Below, in pieces: positions 17,552 to 25,891 of a stretch of 64,000 bases of DNA (its first letter is position 1; each line of letters begins with the position of its first letter). The notes below the pieces were generated by a model that worked only from the letters and a program-made list of their open reading frames with translations, did no database searches and had not been told where the DNA came from. This DNA is from CAWCQC01 sp963819905 (GTDB taxonomy: Bacteria; Actinomycetota; Thermoleophilia; Gaiellales; Gaiellaceae): positions 248,001 through 312,000 of the forward strand of contig CAWFXP010000001.1 of NCBI GenBank assembly GCA_963819905.1, in the 5' to 3' direction. A program made the translations under genes and the position numbers.

Positions 17552-18533
17552 TTGGCCGGCGAGCTCGACGTCGTCGCGATCGGCAACGCCCTCGTCGACG
17601 TCATCTCCCACGAGCCCGACGAGCTCCTCGCCTCGTTCGGGCTCGCCAAGGGGACCATGCACCTGATCGACGAGGACCGCGCCCAGGCGCTCTACGAGGC
17701 CATGGGCCCGGGTACCGAGATCTCCGGGGGCTCCGCCGCCAACACCGCGGTGGGGGTGGCGTCGTTCGGCGGACGGGCGCACTACATCGGGAAGGTGAAA
17801 GCGAGACCAGCTGGGCGAGGTGTTCGGCCACGACCTCCGGTCGACCGGCGTGGGCTTCGAGACGGCGCCGGCCGTCGACGGTCCGGCGACCGGGCGTTGC
17901 CTCGTCCTCGTCACGCCTGACGCGCAGCGAACGCTGAACACGTTCCTCGGTGCGGCGGTGCACCTCGGCCCCGAGGACGTCGACGAGAACCTCGTCGCGC
18001 GGGGGCGGATTCTCTTCCTCGAGGGCTACCTGTTCGACCCGCCGCGCGCGCAGGAGGCGTTCCGGGTGGCGTCCCGGATGGCGCACGCGGCCGGGCGCAG
18101 CGTCTCCCTCAGCCTCTGCGATCCCTTCTGCGTCGACCGCCACCGCGAGGCGTTTCGAGCGCTGGTCGAGCAGCACGTGGACGTGCTCTTTGCCAACGAG
18201 CTCGAGATCCTCTCCCTGTACGAGGTCGACGACTTCGACGAGGCGGTGAGCCACGTGCGGGGGCATTGCCGGATCGCAGCGCTGACGCGGAGCGAGCGCG
18301 GCTCGGTGATCGTCGCCGGGGACGACGTCCACGTGATCGAGGCGGTCCCCGTCGACGATCTCGTCGACACGACCGGCGCCGGCGACCTCTACGCAGCAGG
18401 TTTTCTGTACGGCCTCAGCCGCGGGCAGGAGCTTCCCGCCTGCGGTCGGCTGGGCTCCCTGGCCGCGGCGGAGGTCGTCTCCCACGTCGGCGCCCGCCCA
18501 CAGGTCCCGCTCGCTTCTCTCGCGGCACGGTAG
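17552..18533 (+). CDS. PfkB-family kinase, probable adenosine kinase (frameshifted)
   Basis: A ribokinase-fold sugar/nucleoside kinase of 326 residues when one extra base near 17804 is ignored. The first part (TTG start at 17552, VVAIGNALVDVISHEPDELL, GGSAANTAVGVASFGGRAHYIGKV) runs into the wrong frame after GKVKA. The second frame continues with DQLGEVFGHDLRSTGVGF and carries the anion hole and catalytic Asp in DTTGAGDLYAAGFLYGL. Position directly after ahcY suggests adenosine is the substrate, clearing the product that inhibits SAH hydrolase. That is inference from context. No ATG is available in the first frame; TTG gives the family's usual N-terminus. Confidence 0.75.
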
Positions 18534-18554
18534 CTCGACAACCGCCTGCGGTCC

Positions 18555-18560
18555 TAGACT
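18555..18560 (+). promoter_or_regulatory. -10 box of a leaderless gene
   Basis: TAGACT is followed by 7 nt and the ATG at 18568. The same hexamer and spacing occur before gatC (21964-21969). Confidence 0.45.
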
Positions 18561-18567
18561 CTGCCGG

Positions 18568-19693
18568 ATGGCGACGCGGACGCAGCAGGCGCTCTACGCG
18601 ACGATCGACCTCGAGCTCTCGTGGTCCGAGGAGGCCCTTCCGCAGGCCGAGCGAACGAAGCACGTCCACGCCCTTCACCCGTACCTCGGCAAGTTCGTGC
18701 CGCAGCTCGTCGAGACGTTCCTTCGGCGGCACTTCGAACCGGGGCAGTGCGTCCTCGACCCGTTCGTCGGCTCGGGCACGACGCTCGTGGAGGCGAACGT
18801 CCACGGCCTCGCAGCAGTCGGCTACGACGTCTCGGCGTTCAACTGCCTGCTCACGCGGGTGAAGACCCGCGCGTACGAGCACGCGAAGCTGGAGCTCGCG
18901 CTTCGGACGGTGCTCGAAGCTGCGCGGCGGAGCGGGCCGGCCGATCCGGCGGGCGGCAGCGCGTGGGCCCGCCGCTGGTTCGCGCCGCTCTCGCTCGGCG
19001 AGCTCCTCGCCTATCGGGCGGCGGCCGAGCGGCTCGACGAGCGAGAGCGGGACGTCGCCCACGTCGTGCTCTCGCGGGCCGCCAGGTCCGCCCGTTTGAC
19101 CACGCACTTCGATCTCGACTTCCCGAAACGGCCCTGCCGCGGGCCCTACCACTGCCGCAAGCACGGCCGCACCTGCAGCCCGGTGCAGGAGGCCGCGAAG
19201 TTCCTGCGCCGCTACACGGACGACACGATCGCGCGGCTCCGTGCGTTCGCCGGGCTCCGCACCGCGTGCCGGGTCGAGGTCGTGCACGGCGACGCACGGA
19301 CGCTCGCCCTGCCGACCGCGGCTCGACGGAGTGGTGACGTCGCCGCCCTACCCGGGGCTGATCGACTATCACGAGCAGCACCGCTACGCCTACGAGCTGC
19401 TCGACCTCGCCGACCTGAGCGAGCTGGAGATCGGCGCCGCCCGCGGCGGGCGGACGCGCAGGGCGCTCGCCGCGTACGTCGAGGGCATCGCGGCCGTGCT
19501 CGGTTCGGCTCGCCGGGCCCTCCCGCGGGGTGCGCCGGTGATCGTCGTCGTGAACGACGCGCGAGATCTGTACCCGACGATCCTCGCGCGCGCTGGGCTC
19601 GACCTCGAGACCCGGCTGACACGTCACGTCAACCGGCGAACGGGGCTTCGCGCCGGCGAGTTCTTCGAGGACGTGCTCGTGTGCAGGGCGTGA
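18568..19693 (+). CDS. DNA (N4/N6-type) methyltransferase, frameshifted
   Basis: An amino-methyltransferase of 374 residues once one extra base near 19318 is removed. The SAM site comes first: YLGKFVPQLVETFL then VLDPFVGSGTTLVEANVHG (residues about 65-83). The catalytic motif TSPPYPGLIDYHEQHRYAYE comes after a roughly 160-residue spacer and lies beyond the frameshift. The spacer holds a Cys-His cluster (CRGPYHCRKHGRTC) that could bind zinc. Methylases with this order and no target-recognition domain are often orphan or housekeeping enzymes; no restriction gene is adjacent. It sits behind the SAH-recycling genes, which remove its by-product. Confidence 0.7.
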
Positions 19694-20184
19694 TCCGCAC
19701 CGAGCGGCTCGAGCTGCGGCCCCTCCGCATGGACGACCTCGAGGCATACGTGGCCATGCACGCAGATCCCCGGGTCGCGGACTGGATCGGGGCGTGAGGA
19801 CCCGCGAGGAGACAACGGCCTGGCTCGAGGCACGCATCGAGGCGAGCACGGCGCGCGGGTACGGGCAGCTGACGGTGCGCGAGCGCGAGAGCGGCGCGTT
19901 TCTCGGACGCTGCGGCCTCACGAACTGGGAGATCGAGGGGCAGGACGAGCTCGAGGTCGGCTACGGGCTCGTGTACGCGGCCTGGGGGCAGGGGTACGCG
20001 ACGGAGGCTGCGTCGGGCCGTTCGCGACTATGCCCTCGGCCAGCTCGGCAAGCGGCGGCTCATCGCCCTCGTCGTCTACGAGAACGAGCGCTCCGCGAGC
20101 GTTGCGCGCAAGCTCGGGATGAGCCACGAACGTGACGTCGAGTGGCACGGCAGGACGCATCGCCTGTTCGCGCTCAACAGGTAG
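19690..20184 (+). CDS. GNAT N-acetyltransferase, RimJ/RimL type (frameshifted)
   Basis: An acetyl-CoA-dependent acetyltransferase of 164 residues if two indels are corrected: one base missing near 19790 and one extra near 20016. It begins GVIRTERLELRPLRMDDLEAY, the standard RimJ/L N-terminus, then ETTAWLEARIEAS and YGLVYAAWGQGYATEAA (motif A with the acetyl-CoA pyrophosphate loop). The last third, AVRDYALGQLGKRRLIALV and NERSASVARKLGMSHE, is in the third frame. The GTG start overlaps the methylase stop by 4 nt (GTGA). Acceptor unknown; many relatives acetylate protein N-termini or small amines. Confidence 0.7.
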
Positions 20185-20187
20185 CGT
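20182..20187 (+). promoter_or_regulatory. -10 box of a leaderless gene
   Basis: TAGCGT, whose first three bases are also the stop codon of the acetyltransferase, is followed by 7 nt and the cyclophilin ATG at 20195. Confidence 0.35.
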
Positions 20188-20194
20188 GCCGCGC

Positions 20195-20662
20195 ATGACG
20201 AACGCAACGCTCCACACCAACCACGGCGCGATCGACGTCGAGCTCTACGACGAGGACGCGCCCAAGACCGTCGGGAACTTCGTCGAGCTCGCCTCCAAGG
20301 GCTACTACGACGGCCTGACGTTCCATCGCGTCATTCCGGACTTCATGATCCAGGGCGGCTGTCCCCGCGGGGATGGCACCGGTGGGCCGGGCTACGAGTT
20401 CGAGGACGAGCCGAACGGCCGGCCGGTCGTCCGCGGAGCGCTCGCGATGGCGAACCGCGGCCCCGACACGAACGGCAGCCAGTTCTTCGTCGTCACCGCC
20501 GAGGAGGCCTCCTGGCTCGACGGGAAGCACACGGTCTTCGGGCAGGTCACGACCGGAATGGACGTCGTCGACGAGATCTCGAACGTCCCGCGGGACGCGA
20601 GGGATCGCCCCCGCGAGGCGGTCGTCGTCGAACGCGTCGACCTCGCCAAGAGCGCCGAGTGA
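20195..20662 (+). CDS. cyclophilin-type peptidyl-prolyl cis-trans isomerase
   Basis: A 155-residue single-domain cyclophilin that speeds proline isomerisation during protein folding. The active site is conserved: FHRVIPDFMIQGG (Arg/Phe catalytic pair), then GALAMANRGPDTNGSQFFV and the HTVFGQVTTGMDVVD closing strand. There is no signal peptide, so it is cytoplasmic. The TGA stop lies inside the GTGA start of folD (4-nt overlap), so the two are translationally coupled. The ATG at 20195 was chosen because the upstream part of the frame is the acetyltransferase gene. Confidence 0.93.
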   Translation: MTNATLHTNHGAIDVELYDEDAPKTVGNFVELASKGYYDGLTFHRVIPDFMIQGGCPRGDGTGGPGYEFEDEPNGRPVVRGALAMANRGPDTNGSQFFVVTAEEASWLDGKHTVFGQVTTGMDVVDEISNVPRDARDRPREAVVVERVDLAKSAE

Positions 20663-21516
20663 GCGCCACGCTCCTGGACGGCAAGGCGCTCGCCCAGAGC
20701 GTCCGCGGCGAGGTGGGCGAGGAGGTCGCAGCGCTCGGCCGGCCGGTCGGGCTGGCGACCGTCCTCGTCGGCGACAACCCGGCCTCGGCCGTGTACGTGC
20801 GCTCCAAGCGCCAGGCCTGCGCCGAGGCCGGCATCGAGTCGTTCCACCACGAGCTGCCGACCGACACCAAGGAGGAGGCGCTACTCGGGCTGGTCGGCGA
20901 GCTCAACGCCGACGAGCGCGTCACCGGCATCCTCGTCCAGCTGCCGCTCCCCGACCAGATCGACGAGAGCCGGGTGATCCAGGCGATCCGGCCGGTCAAG
21001 GACGTCGACGGCTTCCATCCCGTGAACGCCGGCTTCCTGCTGCAGGGAACGCCGACGCTGCCTCCGGCGACGCCGGCCGGAATCATGGAGATCCTCGACG
21101 CCTACGACGTGCCGCTCCAGGGCTCGCGGGCCGTCGTCGTCGGGCGCTCGAACATCGTCGGCAAGCCGATCTCGCTCCTCCTCCTCGCACGCCATGCGAC
21201 CGTGACGATCTGCCACAGCCGCACGCAGGACCTGGCCGGTGTCTGCCGGGAGGCGGACGTCCTCGTCGCGGCGGTGGGAAAGGCCGCCGCCGTGACGGCG
21301 GCCATGGTCAAGCCGGGGGCGACCGTCGTCGACGTCGGGATCAACCGGGTCGAGGGGAAGCTCGTCGGCGACGTGGCGCCCGATGCGGTGGACGTCGCAG
21401 GCAAGCTGACGCCGGTGCCGGGCGGCGTGGGGCCGATGACGATCGCCGCGCTGCTGCGCAACACCGTGCGCGCCGCCCGCTATCAGGCGGGCGAGCTTGC
21501 CTTCCCGGGCGACTGA
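20659..21516 (+). CDS. folD: bifunctional methylenetetrahydrofolate dehydrogenase / methenyl-THF cyclohydrolase
   Basis: A 285-residue cytoplasmic enzyme of one-carbon metabolism. The catalytic Y-x-x-S-K is in SAVYVRSKRQACAEAGIES, followed by GILVQLPLPDQID (family signature 1) and VKDVDGFHPVN. The NADP loop is VVGRSNIVGKPISLLLL, and PGGVGPMTIAALLRNTV is the C-terminal signature. GTG start overlapping the cyclophilin stop. Together with ahcY upstream it places methyl-cycle enzymes in one neighbourhood, although a direct functional link to the DNA methylase is not shown. Confidence 0.95.
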   Translation: MSATLLDGKALAQSVRGEVGEEVAALGRPVGLATVLVGDNPASAVYVRSKRQACAEAGIESFHHELPTDTKEEALLGLVGELNADERVTGILVQLPLPDQIDESRVIQAIRPVKDVDGFHPVNAGFLLQGTPTLPPATPAGIMEILDAYDVPLQGSRAVVVGRSNIVGKPISLLLLARHATVTICHSRTQDLAGVCREADVLVAAVGKAAAVTAAMVKPGATVVDVGINRVEGKLVGDVAPDAVDVAGKLTPVPGGVGPMTIAALLRNTVRAARYQAGELAFPGD

Positions 21517-21604
21517 CGTTATCTTCCCGTCCGCCGCTGCCTGCGGCGCTGTCCTGGGGGGCGGCTCGGCGCCGGGCCGCCGCCTCGTTCGTGAAGGAGG
21601 AGTA

Positions 21605-21808
21605 GTGGCACAGGGCACCGTCAAGTGGTTCTCGAACGAGAAGGGCTACGGGTTCATCGAGCGGGACGAGGGGGACGACGTGTTCGTCCACTTCTCGGCG
21701 ATCGCGATGGACGGGTACAAGTCGCTTCGCGAGGGCCAGCGCGTCGAGTTCGAGGTCGTCGAGGGCGGCAAGGGCCTGCAGGCGGCAAACGTCCAGGCGG
21801 CTCCGTAG
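21605..21808 (+). CDS. cold-shock protein (CspA family)
   Basis: A 67-residue single cold-shock domain with both RNA-binding motifs, KGYGFIERDEG (RNP1) and DVFVHFSAI (RNP2). It starts with TVKWFSNE as usual. It binds single-stranded RNA/DNA and melts secondary structure. The GTG start at 21605 follows GAAGGAGG with a 4-nt gap, and the N-terminus MAQGTVKWF is canonical. A hairpin terminator follows the stop. Confidence 0.95.
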   Translation: MAQGTVKWFSNEKGYGFIERDEGDDVFVHFSAIAMDGYKSLREGQRVEFEVVEGGKGLQAANVQAAP

Positions 21809-21834
21809 CCAGGCGCGCGAGCAGCGAGATCCGA

Positions 21835-21864
21835 ACGGGCCCTGCGGGGCCGTTTCGCTTTCTT
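21835..21864 (+). terminator. intrinsic terminator after csp
   Basis: ACGGGCCC and GGGGCCGT pair (one mismatch) around a TGC loop at 21835-21853, followed by a broken T-rich tail (TTTCGCTTTCTT). It sits 27 nt after the csp stop. Confidence 0.6.
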
Positions 21865-21963
21865 CAGACGAGCGTCGTCGGCGGTGCGGAGGCGCGCCCA
21901 ACGATCGCACGACACGGGGAGGAGCGCGAAGTGCCTAGGCCTCGGTCGGGAGCCGGCTGGAAC

Positions 21964-21969
21964 TAGACT
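21964..21969 (+). promoter_or_regulatory. -10 box of the leaderless gatCAB operon
   Basis: TAGACT lies 7 nt before the gatC ATG at 21977; no Shine-Dalgarno lies between. No clear -35 is visible. Confidence 0.5.
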
Positions 21970-21976
21970 GCGGCCG

Positions 21977-22258
21977 ATGTCGATCAGCCGCGAGCAGGTA
22001 CTCCACGTCGCCCGGCTGGCGCGGCTCGAGATCCCCGAGGACGAGCTCGAGAGCGTGCGCGAGCAGCTCGGCGCGATCCTCGAGGCGGTCTCGAAGGTGT
22101 CGGAGCTCGATCTCGCCGATGTGCCGCCGACGTCTCATCCGCTCGATATCGTCAACGTCTGGGGCGAGGATGAGCCCCGCCCGTCGCTTCGGCGGGACGA
22201 CGCGCTCGCGAACGCTCCGGATCCGGCCGACGGCGCCTTCCGCGTTCCCGCCGCCTGA
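21977..22258 (+). CDS. gatC: glutamyl/aspartyl-tRNA amidotransferase subunit C
   Basis: A 93-residue small subunit of GatCAB, which converts Glu-tRNA(Gln) or Asp-tRNA(Asn) to the amidated form. The family pattern is clear: MSISREQVLHVARLARLEIP at the start, a helix with LGAILEAVSKVSELD, and the extended VPPTSHPLDIVNVWGEDEPRPS that wraps between GatA and GatB. The stop TGATG overlaps the gatA ATG by one base, so gatC and gatA are coupled. The presence of GatCAB implies that at least one of GlnRS/AsnRS is absent in the organism. Confidence 0.93.
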   Translation: MSISREQVLHVARLARLEIPEDELESVREQLGAILEAVSKVSELDLADVPPTSHPLDIVNVWGEDEPRPSLRRDDALANAPDPADGAFRVPAA

Positions 22259-23665
22259 TGCTGGACACGCTCCGGACGACTGCCGAGGAGGCGGCACGCC
22301 TGCTCGAGCGCGGCGAGGTCTCGCCGGACGAGCTGTCGGCCGCCTACGCCGAGGCGATCGCGAGCCGGGACGAGGAGCTCCACGCCTACCTGCACGTCGA
22401 GAACGAGGTCGGGGCGGGCGTGCCGGTCGCGCTCAAGGACTGCATCACGACGAAGGGCGTTCCGACGACGGCGGGCTCGCGGATCCTCGCCGGCTATGTG
22501 CCGGTCTTCGACTCGACGGTGGCCGCCCGCTGCCGCGAAGCCGGCCTGCCGCTCGTCGGCAAGACGAACATGGACGAGTTCGCGATGGGCTCGTCGACCG
22601 AGAACTCGGCCTACGGGCCCTCGCGAAACCCGTGGGACCCGTCGCGCGTGCCGGGCGGTTCCTCCGGCGGCTCGGCTGTGGCGGTCGCCGCTGGGCTCGC
22701 GCCCTGGGCGCTCGGATCGGACACCGGCGGCTCGATCAAGCAGCCGGCTGCGCTGTGCGGGCTCGTCGGGCTCAGGCCGACGTACGGCACCGTCTCGCGG
22801 TACGGGATCATCGCCTTCGCCTCGAGCCTCGACCAGGTCGGCCCGATCACGAAGACGGTGCGCGACAACGCCCGCCTGTACTCCCTGATCGCGGGCCGCG
22901 ACCCGCTCGACACGACCACCGTGGAGCTACCGGTTCCGGTCGAGATCCCGTCGGGCGAGGATCTCCGCGGGCTGCGGATCGGCGTCCCGACCGAGCTGAA
23001 CGAGGCCGAGGGCATCGAGCCCGGTGTGAGCGCGCTCGTGACCCGGGCGATCGCGCTCGCCGCAGGAGCTCGGCGCGGAGGTGGGCGAGTGCTCCCTGCC
23101 CCGCTCGGTCGAGTACGGGCTCGCTTGCTACTACCTCGTCGCGCCCGCGGAGGCGAGCTCGAACCTCGCCCGCTACGACGGTGTTCGTTACGGCCACCGG
23201 GCCGACGGCGTCACCGATCTCCTCGACATGTACATGCGCACGCGCTGGGAGGGGTTCGGCGACGAGCCGAAGCGTCGGATCATGCTCGGCACGTACGCGC
23301 TGTCGGCCGGCTACTACGACGCCTACTACGGTCAGGCGCAGAAGGTGCGGACGATGATCGGGCAGGAGTTCGCGGCCGCGTTCGAGGACTTCGACCTGCT
23401 CGTCAGCCCGACGTCGCCGACGGTCGCCTTCCGGATCGGCGAGAAGGCGGACAACCCGCTCGCGCTGTACCTCTGCGACGTCCTCACGATCCCGCCGAAC
23501 ATGGCCGGGCTCCCGGGTCTCTCGATTCCGTGCGGGCTCTCCGACGGGCTGCCGGTCGGCCTGCAGCTCCTCGGCCCGCAGTTCTCGGAGAACCTCCTCT
23601 TTCGCGCCGGCCACGCGCTCGAGCAGGCGATCGGGTTCGACTACGTCCCGGCGCGCCTGCGATGA
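22258..23665 (+). CDS. gatA: glutamyl/aspartyl-tRNA amidotransferase subunit A (frameshifted)
   Basis: The amidase subunit, which frees ammonia from glutamine and tunnels it to GatB. It is 468 residues once one extra G near 23065 is removed. The Ser-cisSer-Lys triad is present: VALKDCITTKG (Lys), VPGGSSGGSAVAV and SDTGGSIKQPAALCG. After the shift, PRSVEYGLACYYLVAPAEA and SSNLARYDGVRYGHR continue in the next frame and match the GatA core. The end PARLR-stop contains ATGA, where gatB would originally have begun. Since GatA is normally essential here, a consensus error is more likely than a dead gene. Confidence 0.85.
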
Positions 23666-23805
23666 CCGGAACGTTCATCGCAGGCGCCTGCAGGGGCCGG
23701 ACCTGTTCGGCCGGGGACGGCGTGTTGGTCGTAGGTGTCTGTAGGGGCCGGACCTGTCCGGCCCGGGACCGCCTGCGATGACCGGCACGTCCTCGCAGGC
23801 GCCTG
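23654..23805. repeat. palindromic repeat pair bracketed by a 36-37-nt direct duplication of the gatA-gatB junction
   Basis: Two repeat units (23691-23712 and 23741-23764, same sense) lie in a 79-nt insert. The insert is bracketed by imperfect direct copies: 23654-23690 (37 nt) and 23770-23805 (36 nt). Both read CGCCTGCGATGACCGG, then ACGT, then TCGCAGGCGCCTG. They differ at two bases and one deleted base. The first copy holds the gatA stop and an ATGA start, the second the remade gatB start. The arrangement resembles an insertion with duplicated target. Confidence 0.75.
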
Positions 23806-25198
23806 GGAACCGGTCATCGGGCTCGAGATCCACGTCCAGCTGAAGACGCGGACGAAGATGTTCTGCCGCTGCGAGAACGTGTGGGGAGAGGAGCCGAACA
23901 CGCGCACCTGCCCCGTCTGCCTCGCGTTACCCGGCTCGCTGCCGGTTCCGAACCGAACCGCGATCGAATGGACGGTGAAGCTCGGGCTCGCCCTCGGCTG
24001 CCGCATCGCCGAGCGGGCGATCTTCGCGCGCAAGCACTACTTCTACCAGGACAGCCCGAAGGCCTACCAGATCTCCCAGTACGAGGAGCCGCTCTGCCTC
24101 GACGGGCGCTTCGTCGTTCCCGGCGAGGCCGGCGACCACGAGATCGGGATCGTCCGTGCCCACCTCGAGGAGGACGCCGCGAAGACGATCCACGTCGGTG
24201 GCGCAGGGGGACGGATCCACGGCGCCGAGACGTCGCTCGTCGACTTCAACCGGGGCGGCACGCCCCTCGTCGAGATCGTCTCCCAGCCGGACCTCCGTTC
24301 CGCGGAGGAGGCGAAGCGCTTCCTGCAGCTCCTGCGCCAGACGGTCGTCGAGCTCGGCGTCTCGGACGCTGAGATGGAGAAGGGGTCCCTGCGCTGCGAC
24401 GCCAACGTATCGGTTCGGAAAGCGGGCGAGAGCGGGCTTCGCACCAAGACCGAGCTGAAGAACATGAACTCGTTCACCTTCGTCGCCCGTGGCATCGAGG
24501 CCGAGGTCGAGCGCCAGATCGGCATCTACGAGTCGGGTGGCGAGGTCGTGCAGGAGACGCTCCACTACGACCCGCAGTCGGGTGCGATCTCCTCGCTGCG
24601 CTCGAAGGAGGAAGCCGACGACTACCGCTACTTCCCTGAGCCCGACCTCGTCCCGGTCGAGCCGCCGGCGGCAATGGTCGAGCGGATGCGGGCCGAGATC
24701 CCGCGGCTACCGGCAGAGCGCATTCGCCTGCTGGAGCAGGAGGTCGGCTTCGAGCTCGCCGAAGGGCTCGTGACGAGCGGACGGGACGGGCTCTATGCCC
24801 GGGTGGACGGCGACCGGCGCGCGGTCGCGAACGTCGTCATGAACCAGCTCGCGGCCACCGGCATCGACCCGGCGGACGTGAACGGCGGCGAACTCGCCCG
24901 GCTCGTGGAGGCGCGGGAGCGGATCCCGCGATCTGCCTTCGACGAGGCAATCGCGCGGCTCGGGGAGGCGGGGTTCAGCGCCGATCCGTTCCTCGAGCAG
25001 GAGGCTGTCTCCGACACGGCGACGCTCGACCCGCTGATCGACGACGTCCTCGCCGCGAATCCCGGCCAGGTCGAGGCGTTCCGGAACGGCAAGGAGGGGC
25101 TGCTCGGGTTCTTCGTCGGCCAGGTGATGAAGGCGACGCAGGGGCAGGCGAACCCGAAGGTCGTCAACGAGCGGGTGCGCGAGAAGCTCCGAGCCTGA
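23735..25198 (+). CDS. gatB: glutamyl/aspartyl-tRNA amidotransferase subunit B
   Basis: The tRNA-binding kinase/transamidase subunit, about 475 residues of authentic sequence. PVIGLEIHVQLKTRTKMFC opens the family core. Zinc ligands follow (CRCE-N, then RTCPVCLALPG), and KHYFYQDSPKAYQISQYEEP is the GatB signature. GSLRCDANVSVR and the ELKNMNSF motif follow. The C-terminal YqeY-like tail domain (NPKVVNERVREKL) is intact. The start is uncertain. The open frame begins with GTG at 23735 inside the repeat, whereas the natural ATG at 23778 is out of frame by one missing base compared with the duplicate copy. Forms one operon with gatC and gatA. Confidence 0.9.
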   Translation: MSVGAGPVRPGTACDDRHVLAGAWEPVIGLEIHVQLKTRTKMFCRCENVWGEEPNTRTCPVCLALPGSLPVPNRTAIEWTVKLGLALGCRIAERAIFARKHYFYQDSPKAYQISQYEEPLCLDGRFVVPGEAGDHEIGIVRAHLEEDAAKTIHVGGAGGRIHGAETSLVDFNRGGTPLVEIVSQPDLRSAEEAKRFLQLLRQTVVELGVSDAEMEKGSLRCDANVSVRKAGESGLRTKTELKNMNSFTFVARGIEAEVERQIGIYESGGEVVQETLHYDPQSGAISSLRSKEEADDYRYFPEPDLVPVEPPAAMVERMRAEIPRLPAERIRLLEQEVGFELAEGLVTSGRDGLYARVDGDRRAVANVVMNQLAATGIDPADVNGGELARLVEARERIPRSAFDEAIARLGEAGFSADPFLEQEAVSDTATLDPLIDDVLAANPGQVEAFRNGKEGLLGFFVGQVMKATQGQANPKVVNERVREKLRA

Positions 25199-25832
25199 GG
25201 GGCCACCGGAGGCGCTCGCCGGTGCCGACGACGAAGCCCGCGTAGAGGAGCGCCGCAGCAGCGGCGATGAACGCGGCCGTCTGAGCCTCGCCCAGACCGG
25301 CCACCGCACTGCCCGCGGCCGCGACGGCGACGCCGAGGAGGATGAGGGCCGTCGCGAGCGGCCGTCGCCGGATCGTCGCCAGCGCGACGACGACGACCGC
25401 GATCGTGCCGAGCGTGTTGCCGAGGACGGCCACGAGTCTCGCCGGGACGAAGGCCAGGTGATCCTGCGCCTCGGGGATGGACGTCCCGCCCACGGGATCG
25501 GTGAGCGGCACCGCGACGGCGATGCCGATCGCGAGCCCCGTGTACACGAGGCCGAGGGGCGCGGCGAAGCGGCGGCCTACGAGCAGGAGCGAGCCGACGC
25601 CGAGCAGGGCGGCCGTGAGGAGGCCTCCGAACAGGTAGTACACGCGGAAGGAGCGGTCGTCCCAGCCGGCCGCGGCGCCCCAGGCGAGCGCGCCGCACGC
25701 GAGCGCGTAGGCGGTCAGGGAGGCCGACCAGGCTGCGAGCTGCGGCGCGCGGGTCGCGCGATACCGCCAGAGCAGATCGCCGGCCAGCCGAAGCGCCAGG
25801 AGGGCGGCGAGGAATGCGAGAAGGGCCTCCAC
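25164..25832 (-). CDS. multi-pass membrane protein of unknown function
   Basis: A 222-residue integral membrane protein with about seven hydrophobic helices (for example LLAFLAALLALRLAGDLLW, VYYLFGGLLTAALLGVGSLLLV, TIAVVVVALATI and AAFIAAAAALLYAGFVVG). No pore, metal or catalytic motif is recognisable. A GTG start at 25832 is used; the frame stays open beyond it into the DnaJ-like gene, but that extension is arginine-rich and does not look coding. It overlaps the 3' end of gatB by 35 nt convergently and diverges from the DnaJ-like gene. Confidence 0.6.
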   Translation of the reverse strand: MEALLAFLAALLALRLAGDLLWRYRATRAPQLAAWSASLTAYALACGALAWGAAAGWDDRSFRVYYLFGGLLTAALLGVGSLLLVGRRFAAPLGLVYTGLAIGIAVAVPLTDPVGGTSIPEAQDHLAFVPARLVAVLGNTLGTIAVVVVALATIRRRPLATALILLGVAVAAAGSAVAGLGEAQTAAFIAAAAALLYAGFVVGTGERLRWPLRLGASRAPAR

Positions 25833-25876
25833 GGTCGCAAGCGTACTGCGGCCCGGGTGCCGACCTACCCGGTCTG

Positions 25877-25882
25877 TACCCT
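25877..25882 (+). promoter_or_regulatory. -10-like box before the DnaJ-like gene
   Basis: TACCCT is followed by 9 nt and the GTG at 25892. TACCCT also precedes two other GTG genes (26752 and 30017). Confidence 0.35.
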
Positions 25883-25891
25883 GCCCGGGTC

